Assembly (NCBI GenBank): GCA_006503535.1
Contig: QYRS01000004.1
Coordinates: 2,232,001-2,296,000 of the forward strand
DNA: 64,000 nt
Direction: 5' to 3'
Origin: Arthrinium phaeospermum
Lineage: Eukaryota; Ascomycota; Sordariomycetes; Amphisphaeriales; Apiosporaceae
Position 1 is the stretch's first letter. The number at the start of each line of letters is the position of its first letter. Made by a program: the position numbers and the translations under genes. The notes beneath the pieces were generated by a model, which made no database searches, was not told the DNA's origin, and saw only the letters and a program-made list of their open reading frames with translations. Shown here piece by piece: positions 22,079-33,349 of the stretch.

Positions 22079-23523
22079 ATGCCTCCCTTGATCTTACACA
22101 ACGTCCCCGATGACGAGCTCTACACCGGCGAAGATGGGATCCAGAGGCCATATGCTATGATATTCCCAGAGTACGTGATTTTCAGACCTCAACCGGTACT
22201 TCGCGCCTCGTTTCCCAGGCCGTTTTGACTTACAACCGTGCGTGTGGTTTTAGCAGCGACCGACAGAGAGATGCACCTCGGCGCCGCGCAATTCCCGAGT
22301 CTGGCTCCTTCGGCAAGTCTACTAGAAGGTCGCGATCGAGGACCGGCAGCTTGCCGCCGAAACGCGAAGATGCGACTATGCAAGGCGCCGACAAACTGTT
22401 CGCCGACTATGTCTCCAGCCAGGAACCCGCGGCCGCGTCGAACAACCCCCAACGAAAAACCAGCTACCTCTCCCAGGCCGTGTCTCCCGATGATGGTGTC
22501 GTGGCTGCCCAGGCACCGCGCTTCGTACAGGAGCCCACAGAGGTCATTCTGAGGGGTTACAGATCCTCGGCGCAGCAGTATGCCGCGATAAGTCAATATG
22601 AACAGCTGGCTGGGCGAATATGCGAGGACTATTCGCGCGAGCCACCCATCGAACAGCGGCGGTACAAATCGGAGCTGCGAGACTCCGCCTTCACCAGGAG
22701 GAGAGCTCTGACGCCTCAGGAAAGGACAAAGGTGAACCGCGTGGATGGGGGAGAACACTGGATCAAGGTTACATTCGAATCGGCTGATGCGGCCGAGTCT
22801 GCTATTTACGCCTCTCCGCAAAAGATCATGGGTCACTTGGTATTCGCCGAGGCCTACCGCGGCATGCCTCCTAAGGAAGACGCTGCCGTGATGGATATGG
22901 AAGGCAATGCCGGCATGTTGCAAGATGAGCAACCGAACCCGCGGTCGTTCCGCGGTGAGCGACGCCGCCCATCGGCCTCGCGCAATCAGAACGGCAAGGC
23001 GGCATCAAACCTCCCCAAGTCGTGGCTGGCCGGTACCCCAGCTGTCGGTCGGAACTCGAGCCTCGATCTGCATGGCTCGCCGCCCGAGTCCCAAACCTCG
23101 ACCCACACCATCGACTCTGCTACCATGTCTTCCAACACGACCGGCACCGCGTCCACTGCTACTGTCACTGGCGCCTACCTCGGTTCCCGGGCGGCGGATT
23201 ACGAACCCGTCGATTCCACGAGCGCCATCACCACCGCCACAAATAATGAGTACTGCCGCCGCATCCCCGAAGCTCGCCGCATAAAGGTGATATCGGCCGA
23301 CCAAGCCCTACTGCCGCAGCCCGGCGTCGTAGCGCGGCTGACAAGTCGCATTCCTCTAATCAAGTGGTTGAGCGGCAGCATGATCGGGGACGAGGTGCCG
23401 CGACTCGAAAGCGGCGAGTTTGACTTCAACCGGGCGAGCCTGTACTGGCGAGTTATGTATTACCTGGACAGCTGGTTTGGACTGTTTGGCAAAGAGATCG
23501 TTAGTGCCGATAAGGATGACTAG
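22079..23523 (+). CDS. nup53: Nucleoporin Nup53/Nup35
   Basis: Two exons, 22079-22170 and 22254-23523, encode 453 residues. Nup53 is part of the inner ring of the nuclear pore complex, linking Nic96/Nup170-type partners to the pore membrane. The RRM-like MPPN domain lies at about residues 128-237 ([13 protein letters not shown] ... [21 protein letters not shown] ... [15 protein letters not shown]), interrupted by a charged loop. The N-terminus is basic and disordered, and a Ser/Thr-rich region follows the domain. The C-terminal end ([19 protein letters not shown]) is an amphipathic helix of the type that binds the pore membrane. The intron has donor GTACGT. The stop is UAG at 23521-23523, and the frame remains open for 83 more codons. 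Confidence 0.93.
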
Positions 23524-23530
23524 ACAGTTC
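23508..23530 (+). promoter_or_regulatory. Weak RNA hairpin with the nup53 UAG in its loop
   Basis: UAAGGA just before the stop can pair with UUCUUA just after it: six pairs including one G-U, around an 11-base loop UGACUAGACAG with UAG in the middle. The stem is short, so the confidence is low. Confidence 0.25.
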
Positions 23531-23775
23531 TTAACCCGTATTCAGGGGCTGCCTACAATACATGCTTGCTACCAAGTTGCTCGGCAAGAAGTTTGGCGAG
23601 GCGCTCGCTACGGTATGACCACACTATTCTAGAGTGTGGTTCAAACAATCCCCAAAAAGTGCATTATTACAGGCGTCGAGGGGAGTTCAAGCATTTAGCT
23701 GGTTTATTTGTGTGCAATGGCGCAGTAGGAGGGGATAGGCCTCAAGAGTACTTAATCGCATTCAAGAGAGGATGA
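23524..23775 (+). other. In-frame 83-codon open stretch after the nup53 UAG
   Basis: After the UAG stop of nup53 the same frame is open to a TGA at 23773-23775. The predicted peptide is Arg- and Tyr-containing without a recognised motif, and is less coding-like than the chs4 extension. It may be ordinary 3' UTR that is open by chance. Confidence 0.25.
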
Positions 23776-24247
23776 AGGAACGAAACAAGCTCGTAACAAG
23801 AACCGAAAACTCTACACAAGCTTTTCGTGAAGGAGCACGTCATCAATAGATATTCCCGATAGACAGACACCATATATGTTACAGATTATTGTCCCTCCAA
23901 CTGTGTGCTAGCATGGCGTGGAGGTAGCCAAGATGCCACTGGGTCACACCTAAGAGGCATATGCATGTAAGTCCCCAGAGCGTGTAACTCTGACGATGCT
24001 TTCTCTGTGTTTTTAACCGAATATTGTATAAAATGGGTATATAATTAAGAATGCCGGCCCTTTTTCTAAGGCTTCCCAATTCTGAACAAGACGTCGCACT
24101 GAGCGACCTGTAATCTCTATCAGCTAGTAACTCCAACCATGACCATGTCCTTCATTTGATCCGTTTCTTCGTAAGGGGCAATTTCTGCATGAAGCATGCA
24201 TGTCAGTATGCAATGCAATACTCTACTCAATTCTCTGCCAAATAGCA
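23776..24247. other. Convergent 3' region of nup53 and ivy1
   Basis: AT-rich spacer between the 3' ends of two convergent genes. No gene seen. Confidence 0.55.
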
Positions 24248-25714
24248 TCATTCCGTTTCAGAGCTGTTGTCGTCCTTATCGGTCGAGCTCCATCTTCGTG
24301 CCCTGCCCTTGACAGTCGAGCCCGGAGAGTGTGTTCCCCCGCTGGCCCTGCGCAGCCCCTCATGCTTCCAAGGCGATGCCCCATCCTCCTCGCTTTCCTC
24401 GTCCTCGCGGTCTTTCTGCTGTTCTAGCGTGAGGCTCTGCGCGGTCACGTCTCTAGCCCCTTCGCCCTCGTCGTCGCCCAGGAACAGCGAGTCTGGATCC
24501 AAAATGACGTCCGTGTGATTCCGTCTGATGGGCTGCGGGCTGAACGGCCGGACGCCGCGGCTCTGGTTGAATTCGGAAAAGATGCTCTCGTTATCACCCC
24601 TTTCCCTCTCCACCGCGCCCGTGAGGCTCTGGTACCGATCGGTCTCAACGAGCAGGCTGTCCGTACGGCCGTGGCCCCGCGACTTGCCTGATCTCGTCCC
24701 GGAGTCGGACTCCGAGTCGCCCTGCTGCAGTATGCTCTTAGGCGGCAGTATACTAAACAGCTTCGCCCCGTCCACTCCGTTGTGGGCGCCGGGGTTGCCG
24801 ACGATACCGGCCCCGACCAGCGCGTCGTCCTCGGAGGCGAAGAGGTCCCGCCCCTTCTCGAGGAGCTCGTCCAGGCCGCCGCCGCTCCAGCCCTTGCGGG
24901 CCAGGCTCTCGAAGATGTCCACCTCGGCCCGCACCAGGCTGCAGCTCGCATCCAGGATCTTGACGCTCGTCTCCTGACTCTCGCGCAACAAGGTCCTAGC
25001 ATGGTCGCCGTGCAGGGTCGTGAGGCCGTCGAGCCGGCTCGTGAGCTCCACCAGGTGCTCGCGGAACTTGGAGACGTCCCGCCGGCGCTGCTTGTGCAGC
25101 TTGAGGCCCTCCTTCTCGAGCCGCCGGATCTCCTGGCTCCGGGCGGCCGCCTCGCGCCGGTACCGCTCGTCCTCGTCGTCGATGGCGGCCCGCCACTTGT
25201 CGAGCTCGTGCAGGAGCGGCACCTCGAAGTTGCGGTACACCGTCTCGGACAGGATTTGTTGGTGGTTCGCGACCAGGTGGTGGACGCCGCTCGCGCCAAG
25301 CAGCAGGTCCGCGGTGCAGGACCCTTGCTTGGTAGTGTAGGAGTTGGACAGGCTCGGACCGCCGCCGCCGCCGCCGATGCCGGGCAGGGGGCCGAGGGCG
25401 TCGGCGCGCGACTCCTTCAGGCGGGCGCAGGCTTCGAGGGAGGCGCCGAAGGCGGAGGCGGTCGTAGAGAGGGTGGCCAGGGCCTGGCGGTAGGACTTGG
25501 CGGTCGAGAGAAGATCGGCGTAGGCGGTCTGGCTGGCCTCGAGGTCGGCCTTGGTGAGGATGGCGTGCGCCGGCCGCGGCGGCGGTGGGAGGGGCAAGGT
25601 GTAGGACGAGAGCACGTTTGCCGTCGATGCATAGGTGAAAGTCGGTGAGCCCGGGATGGGGGGTAGTTGGGAGGGCGAGGGAGAGGGCGGACGGTCGTTG
25701 ACGGGCGACGCCAT
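24248..25714 (-). CDS. ivy1: Ivy1-like phospholipid-binding (I-BAR type) protein
   Basis: Single exon of 488 residues starting at the ATG at 25714; upstream in-frame codons offer only non-ATG starts. Yeast Ivy1 is an inverse-BAR protein of vacuole and endosome membranes that binds PI3P, the Rab Ypt7 and Vps33. A Pro-rich N-terminus ends in YTLPLPPPPRPAHAILTKAD. A long helical region follows (roughly residues 55-300) with heptad-like stretches such as RRLEKEGLKLHKQRRRDVSKF and HLVELTSRLDGLTTL, separated by a Gly-rich hinge. The C-terminal third is disordered, acidic and Ser-rich. Assignment rests on this architecture and the fungal Ivy1-like motifs rather than on catalytic residues, so another BAR-like family is possible. 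Confidence 0.75.
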   Translation of the reverse strand: MASPVNDRPPSPSPSQLPPIPGSPTFTYASTANVLSSYTLPLPPPPRPAHAILTKADLEASQTAYADLLSTAKSYRQALATLSTTASAFGASLEACARLKESRADALGPLPGIGGGGGGPSLSNSYTTKQGSCTADLLLGASGVHHLVANHQQILSETVYRNFEVPLLHELDKWRAAIDDEDERYRREAAARSQEIRRLEKEGLKLHKQRRRDVSKFREHLVELTSRLDGLTTLHGDHARTLLRESQETSVKILDASCSLVRAEVDIFESLARKGWSGGGLDELLEKGRDLFASEDDALVGAGIVGNPGAHNGVDGAKLFSILPPKSILQQGDSESDSGTRSGKSRGHGRTDSLLVETDRYQSLTGAVERERGDNESIFSEFNQSRGVRPFSPQPIRRNHTDVILDPDSLFLGDDEGEGARDVTAQSLTLEQQKDREDEESEEDGASPWKHEGLRRASGGTHSPGSTVKGRARRWSSTDKDDNSSETE

Positions 25715-26668
25715 GGTGTGTGCGGTTGGCTGAGGTTCCTTCGTTGGAAGAGGCGGCCGGTAGGGCAAGGTGGTGCAGGTGGTGGGTAGGTAGGTAATTG
25801 TTTATCTTAGCATTTGGAGACGCCGAATGGGGACGCAGGGGGTTGATGGAGCAATGGACTCGAGAACCTGGCTGTTGCACGACAACAATACTTAGAGGCG
25901 GTCGACTTTATTAAAGGACTCGCAACAAGACCTCGTCTGCCGGTAGAGCAATTAATAAATACCTCAAAGTGTTAAAGGTGGTTTGACAGCAGTTTTGACA
26001 CGACTCAACCTGATATCTGTGCAGCAAAGCCTCAACTTTCGGTGCTAAAGCTGGGCCTGGTTCCATGCACGCCTACTGTTGATTGGCCTACCCACTTACA
26101 CACCTGACAGTTGCTGATGGGTTTGCCTTGTAATCAATCGACATCTGCATCTTATAATGGGGACCTGGTCCACATGGCTATGAGATAAGGCATCTGTAGT
26201 TATGGCATTCGTTAATTGGGCAGTACAGATATGTTGTTTATATATAAGAAGAATGATGAGAAGGCTAGATAAGATATGTACCTTGCCGGGAGCCAACATT
26301 GGCGATCACGAAGGCGATTTGACATGTGCTACTGGAAATCTTCGCTAAGGTCAAAACTCCTACTACCCACGCAAAATACAGACCTCTCGGGGTTTTACCG
26401 TCTCCCGCACTCTCTGTCCAAGGTCATGCCGCGCTAACGTAAAGTGCATTAGCAGCCAAAATACAAAAATAGAAACATTTAGAGAGAGTACATACAGTAC
26501 CTAGAAACTCGCTAATTCCAGTGGAACTTCACTTCGGTAAGCGGCTTCCAAGACGCTCCCTACCATGCCTAAATAATATCTACAAGACTACATACCTATA
26601 CCTCAATCCTGGACGAGAATCCCGAAGATGCGAGGTCATAGGTTGCAGATTGTATGTGGTCGACGCAC
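25715..26668. other. Intergenic, no gene seen
   Basis: Upstream region of the Ivy1-like gene running to the 3' end of the dioxygenase gene. The DNA becomes AT-rich beyond 25900. No gene found. Confidence 0.5.
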
Positions 26669-27942
26669 TCACGAACTCGCAAATCTGTACTGAGCCCAAC
26701 CCATGCTGCCTTCGTGTAGAGTCCAGGTTCTCTTCCCCGGGTCATCACCAGCAGCTCCGGCCGCCACGTAGATCGGCATCAAATGGTCCATATGCTGAAG
26801 AATGTTAGCCCATGCTTCTTGATACGAGCCAGCAGGTATGCACTTACTGGATGTGCCTCTCGAGCATCGGGTCGTTTCGCCGCCTCCGCCATACGTGCCT
26901 GGCGCTCCGGTGGCGGCGTTTCCGTGGCTTCCTTCAGAGCCTCGTCAAACGACACCGTGTACCGTTGTGGAATGGGGCTGGACATGGCGTAGCGCATGTC
27001 TCTCAGGTTGTGCACCGACATGCCGGCGCCAATGATGACGATGCCTTCGTCTCGCAGCGACGCGACGGCTTGACCCAGGCGGTAATGCATGTCCGGGTCC
27101 TCATTGTTGTATAAGCTCACCTGGACCAGCGGCACGTTCAACGGGTTCTGCTCAGGATCGAAAGCTAGACGACATGCGTGTGAGTTCGATGGGCCCGGTT
27201 CTGGAGGCCGGCCTGCATAGGAGAGTACATACCGACGCTGAAACCAGACCAGACTCCGTGGTCGAGCCCGCGGGTCACCCCTTTGGACTTGATGCCGGCG
27301 TTCGACAGAAGACCCATGATCTTCGAGGCCAACTCAGGGCTGCCCTTATTCGGGTATTTCGCCTCATAGTAGTGTTTAGGGAATCCGTAAAAACTGTCCA
27401 ATAACCCTCCATGAGTACATGTGCGGCCGGAGTACTGGTCATGCCCGAGTATATGCCTAGGTTGGACTTACTCGTATATCAAGTCAGTATGCTCGGCAGT
27501 GTTGACCTCGATAGCATCGCGGTCCGCTTCCCAATGGCCTGAAAATACAACTACGGCTTTCGGTTTTACTTTTTGCGTGATTTCTTGTCCAATCGTTTGG
27601 AGCACGGGAAACACGGGATGCCTGGTTTCGTACTGGACATTGGGCTGCGCTAGAGTTTAGACGACATTCTTCTAATGCAGAAGGGGCTTACAGGGCTCAT
27701 ACACCGCCATGGCTGAAGAAATATACCGGCGTTCTACCCGACATTGTCGAAATCGATGAATTGGAAGTCGTCAACGATTTTCTCACGGTCGAGGAAACAC
27801 CCAATAGGGATGAAATCGGTTTGGGGATCCAACTGGACATCAACGGATCAGAGGCTATATTGGAGCGTAGAGAAATAGCAAGAATCACTACGGCGACCGT
27901 GAGAATAAGAAACGGCCTCCGGAATTGTCTGATGGAATCCAT
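26669..27942 (-). CDS. LigB/DODA-type extradiol ring-cleavage dioxygenase
   Basis: Five exons (27703-27942, 27472-27644, 27233-27393, 26848-27164, 26669-26794) join to 338 residues. Every junction restores family sequence. The family opens catechol-type rings using a non-haem metal; plant and fungal relatives act on 4,5-DOPA-like substrates. Metal-ligand regions visible are PVYFFSHGGPN (His78), VVFSGHWEAD, GLDHGVWSGF and the C-terminal GDDPGKRTW. The typical end WTLHEGSMGWAQYRFAS closes the protein. The canonical start corresponds to Met67. The ATG at 27942 adds 66 residues with a hydrophobic helix (RPFLILTVAVVILAISL) that would act as a membrane anchor or signal. The substrate is unknown. 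It is divergent from the thioesterase gene, with 351 bp between starts. Confidence 0.88.
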
Positions 27943-29306
<1,364 letters not shown>

Positions 29307-29547
29307 TCAGACCTACAACAGCATTATCATTGGTTCACGCGACGGGTCGGGGATGTGTGCCCGATACATTTGTTGCATTCCCTAGATCAATATATTACTT
29401 GAATTACCTATAGCTGACTCGTGCGGTTTGGGGCTCTGTGACATGATCAAATGGGCGACCCTAGAAACCAGTAAACACAACCCTCTGCTCACCGACATGT
29501 CTGGGTTGTCTTGAGGGATGAGGCTCTATCATCAGACCTGTGTATGG

Positions 29548-31019
29548 CTAATTCGTGTTGGCGGTCACGCCATGATTGGCTTGAAATGATGCCAAGACAT
29601 CCTTATTGATGCAGAGGCCATTGAGCGCTTCAATAAAAGCGCTGTACTCGTCGTCGAATTCCTCTAACCAGCTGTCTTCTTGGGCTTCTAGCTCCCGTAC
29701 GCTTGATACTTGATACTCTGCTCTGAAAGCTGCTCTAGTATCAATGGGGCCATCCAAGAAGACCAAGCCTTTGGTTGCAATACACGGGAATGAGAAAAAT
29801 GTGAAACCACGAATATCTGTATTCCCGACCCTTTCATGGAGGATAATGGAGCTGATGGGTCTCAACCCTGCCTCCCAAGAATCGGTAGGACCAGGGAACG
29901 TCGCCGACGGCGTGTGACCAGCGCGCAAAAGCTTCTCTTCGCGGTATGCGCAAGCCTTCATGATGTCATTGTGTCGCAGAGGAGGTGCTCTTACTCGTAG
30001 CTCGTGCCGAAACCCATCATGGCCTGAGCGAATCCGGTTATACATCGAGGCAATGTCGTCTTCAGCGAGGGATCTGAGGAGATCTGACCGGGTGGACCAA
30101 TGGAGGTAAGGGAATACGTCATCTGCAACGTCCCTCAAATCGATCATATTTGCCTGCTTACTTAGTTAGATTCACGCCTGGTATCGGAGTCCTGCTATAT
30201 TTCTGGATGGTTGCTTACTTGGCCATGGCCTGAATTCAATATGTCCGGATTAGAGGGTTGTGCAGCTGTGTTCAGCAATATAGATTGTATCTCGTCGTAG
30301 AGGGAGTCCAACATCATCATATGAAGATCTTTGAGATGCATATGGATTGCTTGGATCCCGACAATTTCCCACATTTCCAGGTCGTCCAGCAATAACCTGG
30401 ACTGCTGGCTGCTACGGAAAAGACTAGGTGCTTTGTTGCGGATGAAGACCTTGTTGAATAGCTCGTGGCGGAGCCATGCCCGCCTATACCGAGTCAACTC
30501 AGCTCTTGTGATGGCAGGACGGGTCGACGCCTGGCTCGCGGTACCGCGATAGGAAAAGGAGGAGTCGGCCCAATGCGGGAGGCAACCCTCTTCTGCAGCC
30601 CAGTCATCGCTCTTGGCCTTTCTCACAAGGTCGTCTACGAATCGCATAATGACTCGGTCTAGCTGGCAGAGCATCACGACTTCCTTGCGCGAGCAGGGCC
30701 AGGGATCCTGCGAGGCGCGGTCTGTGATATAGCTGTTGATCCTGGTGCGTATATCGTCGCGGTCGGTGATGTCGGAAAAGTCAGGACAGCGGACAATGGC
30801 CAAAGCATCGGGAAGGCATTCGTAGCCTATGGACCTGCAGACTACTCTAAACAAGATGGTGTTCCTCCTGTACAGAAAGCCGTCCAAAAGGACCGCCGAC
30901 GACGACAGGCAAGTCGCCAAGTCCTCGTACGAGTTCAAGTAGCCCAGGATATGCGCTACAAGCTCGACTGGGAGATCCGACAGGCCAACGGAGGTAGCCG
31001 GGACAAGGGATGTCTCCAT
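29548..31019 (-). CDS. F-box protein, fungal, unknown substrate
   Basis: Two exons, 30219-31019 and 29548-30153, give 468 residues; the intron has donor GTAAGC and acceptor GCAG. Residues about 13-50 (LSDLPVELVAHILGYLNSYEDL) match an F-box, the Skp1-binding motif of SCF ubiquitin ligases. The rest is alpha-helical and rich in Arg, Asp, Leu and Trp, without LRR, WD40 or other named substrate-binding repeats. The protein resembles the many expanded fungal F-box proteins of unknown target. The ATG at 31019 is the first in frame. The UAG stop is followed by 28 open codons, which is within chance. Confidence 0.77.
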
Positions 31020-31638
31020 TGGAAAATTTGGTTACCCGGAAATGGTCGTATTGGCAGTTTTCGGAAGTGGTGGGATTCTGGTGAATGCTGTAGATCTGGG
31101 TGGCCTGGCCGGCACCATCATGAACATTCTTTGTTCTAGAGCTCTTATTTATATTCACACTTGGCGAGAACAGAAAATGGCCTACGTGTTTTTCACACGA
31201 AACTCAACCTGGTTTATGGAAAGATGTGGCCCTGGTATAACAGAGTTCAAGGATCACCTGGAATTATTTTCTCTTAGTAGCTACATTGCCCTCAATCTAT
31301 GTATATAATGACTTTATGATAACGATTAAAAGAGTGAAGAGTAGCTACCACGTTTCCCTCCTGGCTGGGCTGCACCTCTAGGTATCTACTTGACCAGGAA
31401 ACAAGGGCATTGGTTTATAAATATATTTTTGGTTTCGACAACATATGAAATTTTCGTTATTTCAAACTTGATTTTACTGTATTGGTTTTTGAGGAATGAT
31501 ATTACTGGAGTATTTAACCCGTGGAACCGGATATCCTCTCTTGCAACTGCCTTTTCTTTCTAAATATTACTGCCTTCCTTATGCCCGTCATTGTTGTTGC
31601 CCCCCTGTCTTCTTGATGTGGTAATGCTGCGACATATC
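31020..31638. other. Intergenic, no gene seen
   Basis: AT-rich spacer between the F-box gene start and the 3' end of the acetyltransferase gene, both minus strand. No gene or structured element recognised. Confidence 0.5.
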
Positions 31639-32448
31639 CTATTTGAGAGGCCCCATTTCCCTCCACATCATACTACTATTGACCCGATTCCCATAGTTGT
31701 CAGTAACCTGATAACTGTCAAACTCCTTGAAACCAAGCTTGCTAGAAACGGACTGAACATGGCCTGAACTTGTTTCCAGCGTGATGACGTCGGCTTTTCC
31801 ATGTTCCTTGACAATATGCTCTATAATTCTCGTGGCGACATTCTGCTTTCGGTAATCTTGATGCACCACTAGGTCACCAATATCTAAGGCCTTGTCAGCT
31901 TATCTCCTGTTGATGCCTTCAATAGAAGTGAGTTGTGACCTCTTACCATAGAATGTCTTACCCAGAGTTCCCAAGGCATTTCTTTGCTTGATGTAAGTGT
32001 CCTTGGTCATATTGAGTATCTTCGCCTCGTTGAAGATGTAACGGAAGAGGTCGAGCCAGTATTCATGTTCATCACCTGGCGGTGAGCTTGGACGGGCAGG
32101 TCTTCCCCTCAGAGTACCGTCAGGCTCTTTCAAGTTCTTTATTTCTTCCTCTAGAATTTCTTCGTTGACAAATAATACAGTCGCACAGCCAACGACTTTG
32201 CTGTCTTCGTCTCTTGTTGCATAGTAGACACGGTTGCGGGAGAACTTTAGATCATACATCATTGTCGCTCGTTTTAGGGTCCGCTGGGCATCCCGGGCCT
32301 GCGGATCATCACCGTGCTTCAACGCTGCCTGGTAGGACTTATCTTCAAAGGAACCGTCGGCTTGTATGTCAGCGGCTTCGCGGATTAGCTTGAGCTTCTT
32401 CTCGCTGTCTTCAAGTGATGAAAACTCGTGGATATTGAACCCTGCCAT
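31639..32448 (-). CDS. GNAT-family N-acetyltransferase-like protein
   Basis: Two exons, 31947-32448 and 31639-31883, encode 248 residues. The intron begins GTAAGA and ends CTTAG, and the junction gives FYDIGDLVVHQDYRKQNVAT. That stretch corresponds to GNAT motif A (beta-4 followed by the acetyl-CoA pyrophosphate loop, here RKQNVA). Further support comes from RVYYATRDEDSKVVGCATVLFV upstream (beta-2/beta-3) and LETSSGHVQSVSSKLGFKEFD downstream, the usual motif B with a GF turn. The substrate is unknown. The start was chosen at the ATG at 32448 (MAGFNIHEF), because the open frame further upstream offers only a non-ATG codon. Confidence 0.77.
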
Positions 32449-33349
32449 TGCCCAGGGTATGGTTTGTGACTCGTTCAATGCGTGTCTTGAGCCAATGCAG
32501 TGAAAAGAAGCCTTTTGAGGGTGTACGGTTGTATTCACTTCCAATGATCTTCATGGGCTGAGGCCTCACCTTTCAGCCCAGCACACCAGACCGCAGGTTT
32601 GGGTTACCAGTCACTCTTCAGGATTCGAGCGACATTCTGGTCACTGAAAGCATAGCGACTGCAAGACGTCAGGGGTCGGAAGCTTACGAACAGTCATAAC
32701 ATACTGTAACAGTTTGTTCTTTGGACGCTAGTCGTGCATGTGTGAGGAGTACCAACCTCTATCAACGAAGCATGCTAAGAACTGATATAGGGCAAACAAA
32801 TAAAGATTACCTCTACTTCTCTCATCCGGCCAGTACAGTTTCCCAATACCAAACATGTTGATAATAGGCTCTATTCCAACTGAAGCTTAGGCATTCCAAA
32901 GTCCACAACGCGTCTTGGTGTCACTGACGGTGAGTCTTAGGGGGCATCACCGGCCACATCATATGCGTATGCTTCTTCATGTTGACTAGAGTATCCCCCA
33001 TTAAAGGAGGCCACTACCTACCTCCTAAGATTCAAAATGACAATGCTGGTCGAAAGAGAAACATGAAAGAGGATGAGCATGGTTTGCTTTTGATACCTAG
33101 GAGGGAAAATGCCAGGCGAGGTGCCACGTTGATTGAATGGTGCCACATGATTGCACAGCTGCCTCTTTAGCGCCGACTGCAGCAATTGAGCGAGTGCCGC
33201 ATGCTAAAACTCACCATTCCAAGACCCTCCCACGCACTGGCCCACTGCTCAGATGAGCGTAAAGTTCCCACCTGCCGTATCCTCATTGAACATTAACTGC
33301 ATCTTAGCTCACTGCCACCACGAAACACCATATCAAAGCATCAGACCTT
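32449..33349. other. Divergent spacer, no gene seen
   Basis: Separates the acetyltransferase gene (minus) from med17 (plus) and should contain both promoters. Open frames are short and without family resemblance. Confidence 0.5.

Noticed and set aside
24782..25648. 288-codon plus-strand frame
   Set aside because: Antisense shadow of the Ivy1-like gene; low-complexity Leu/Val/Gly composition.
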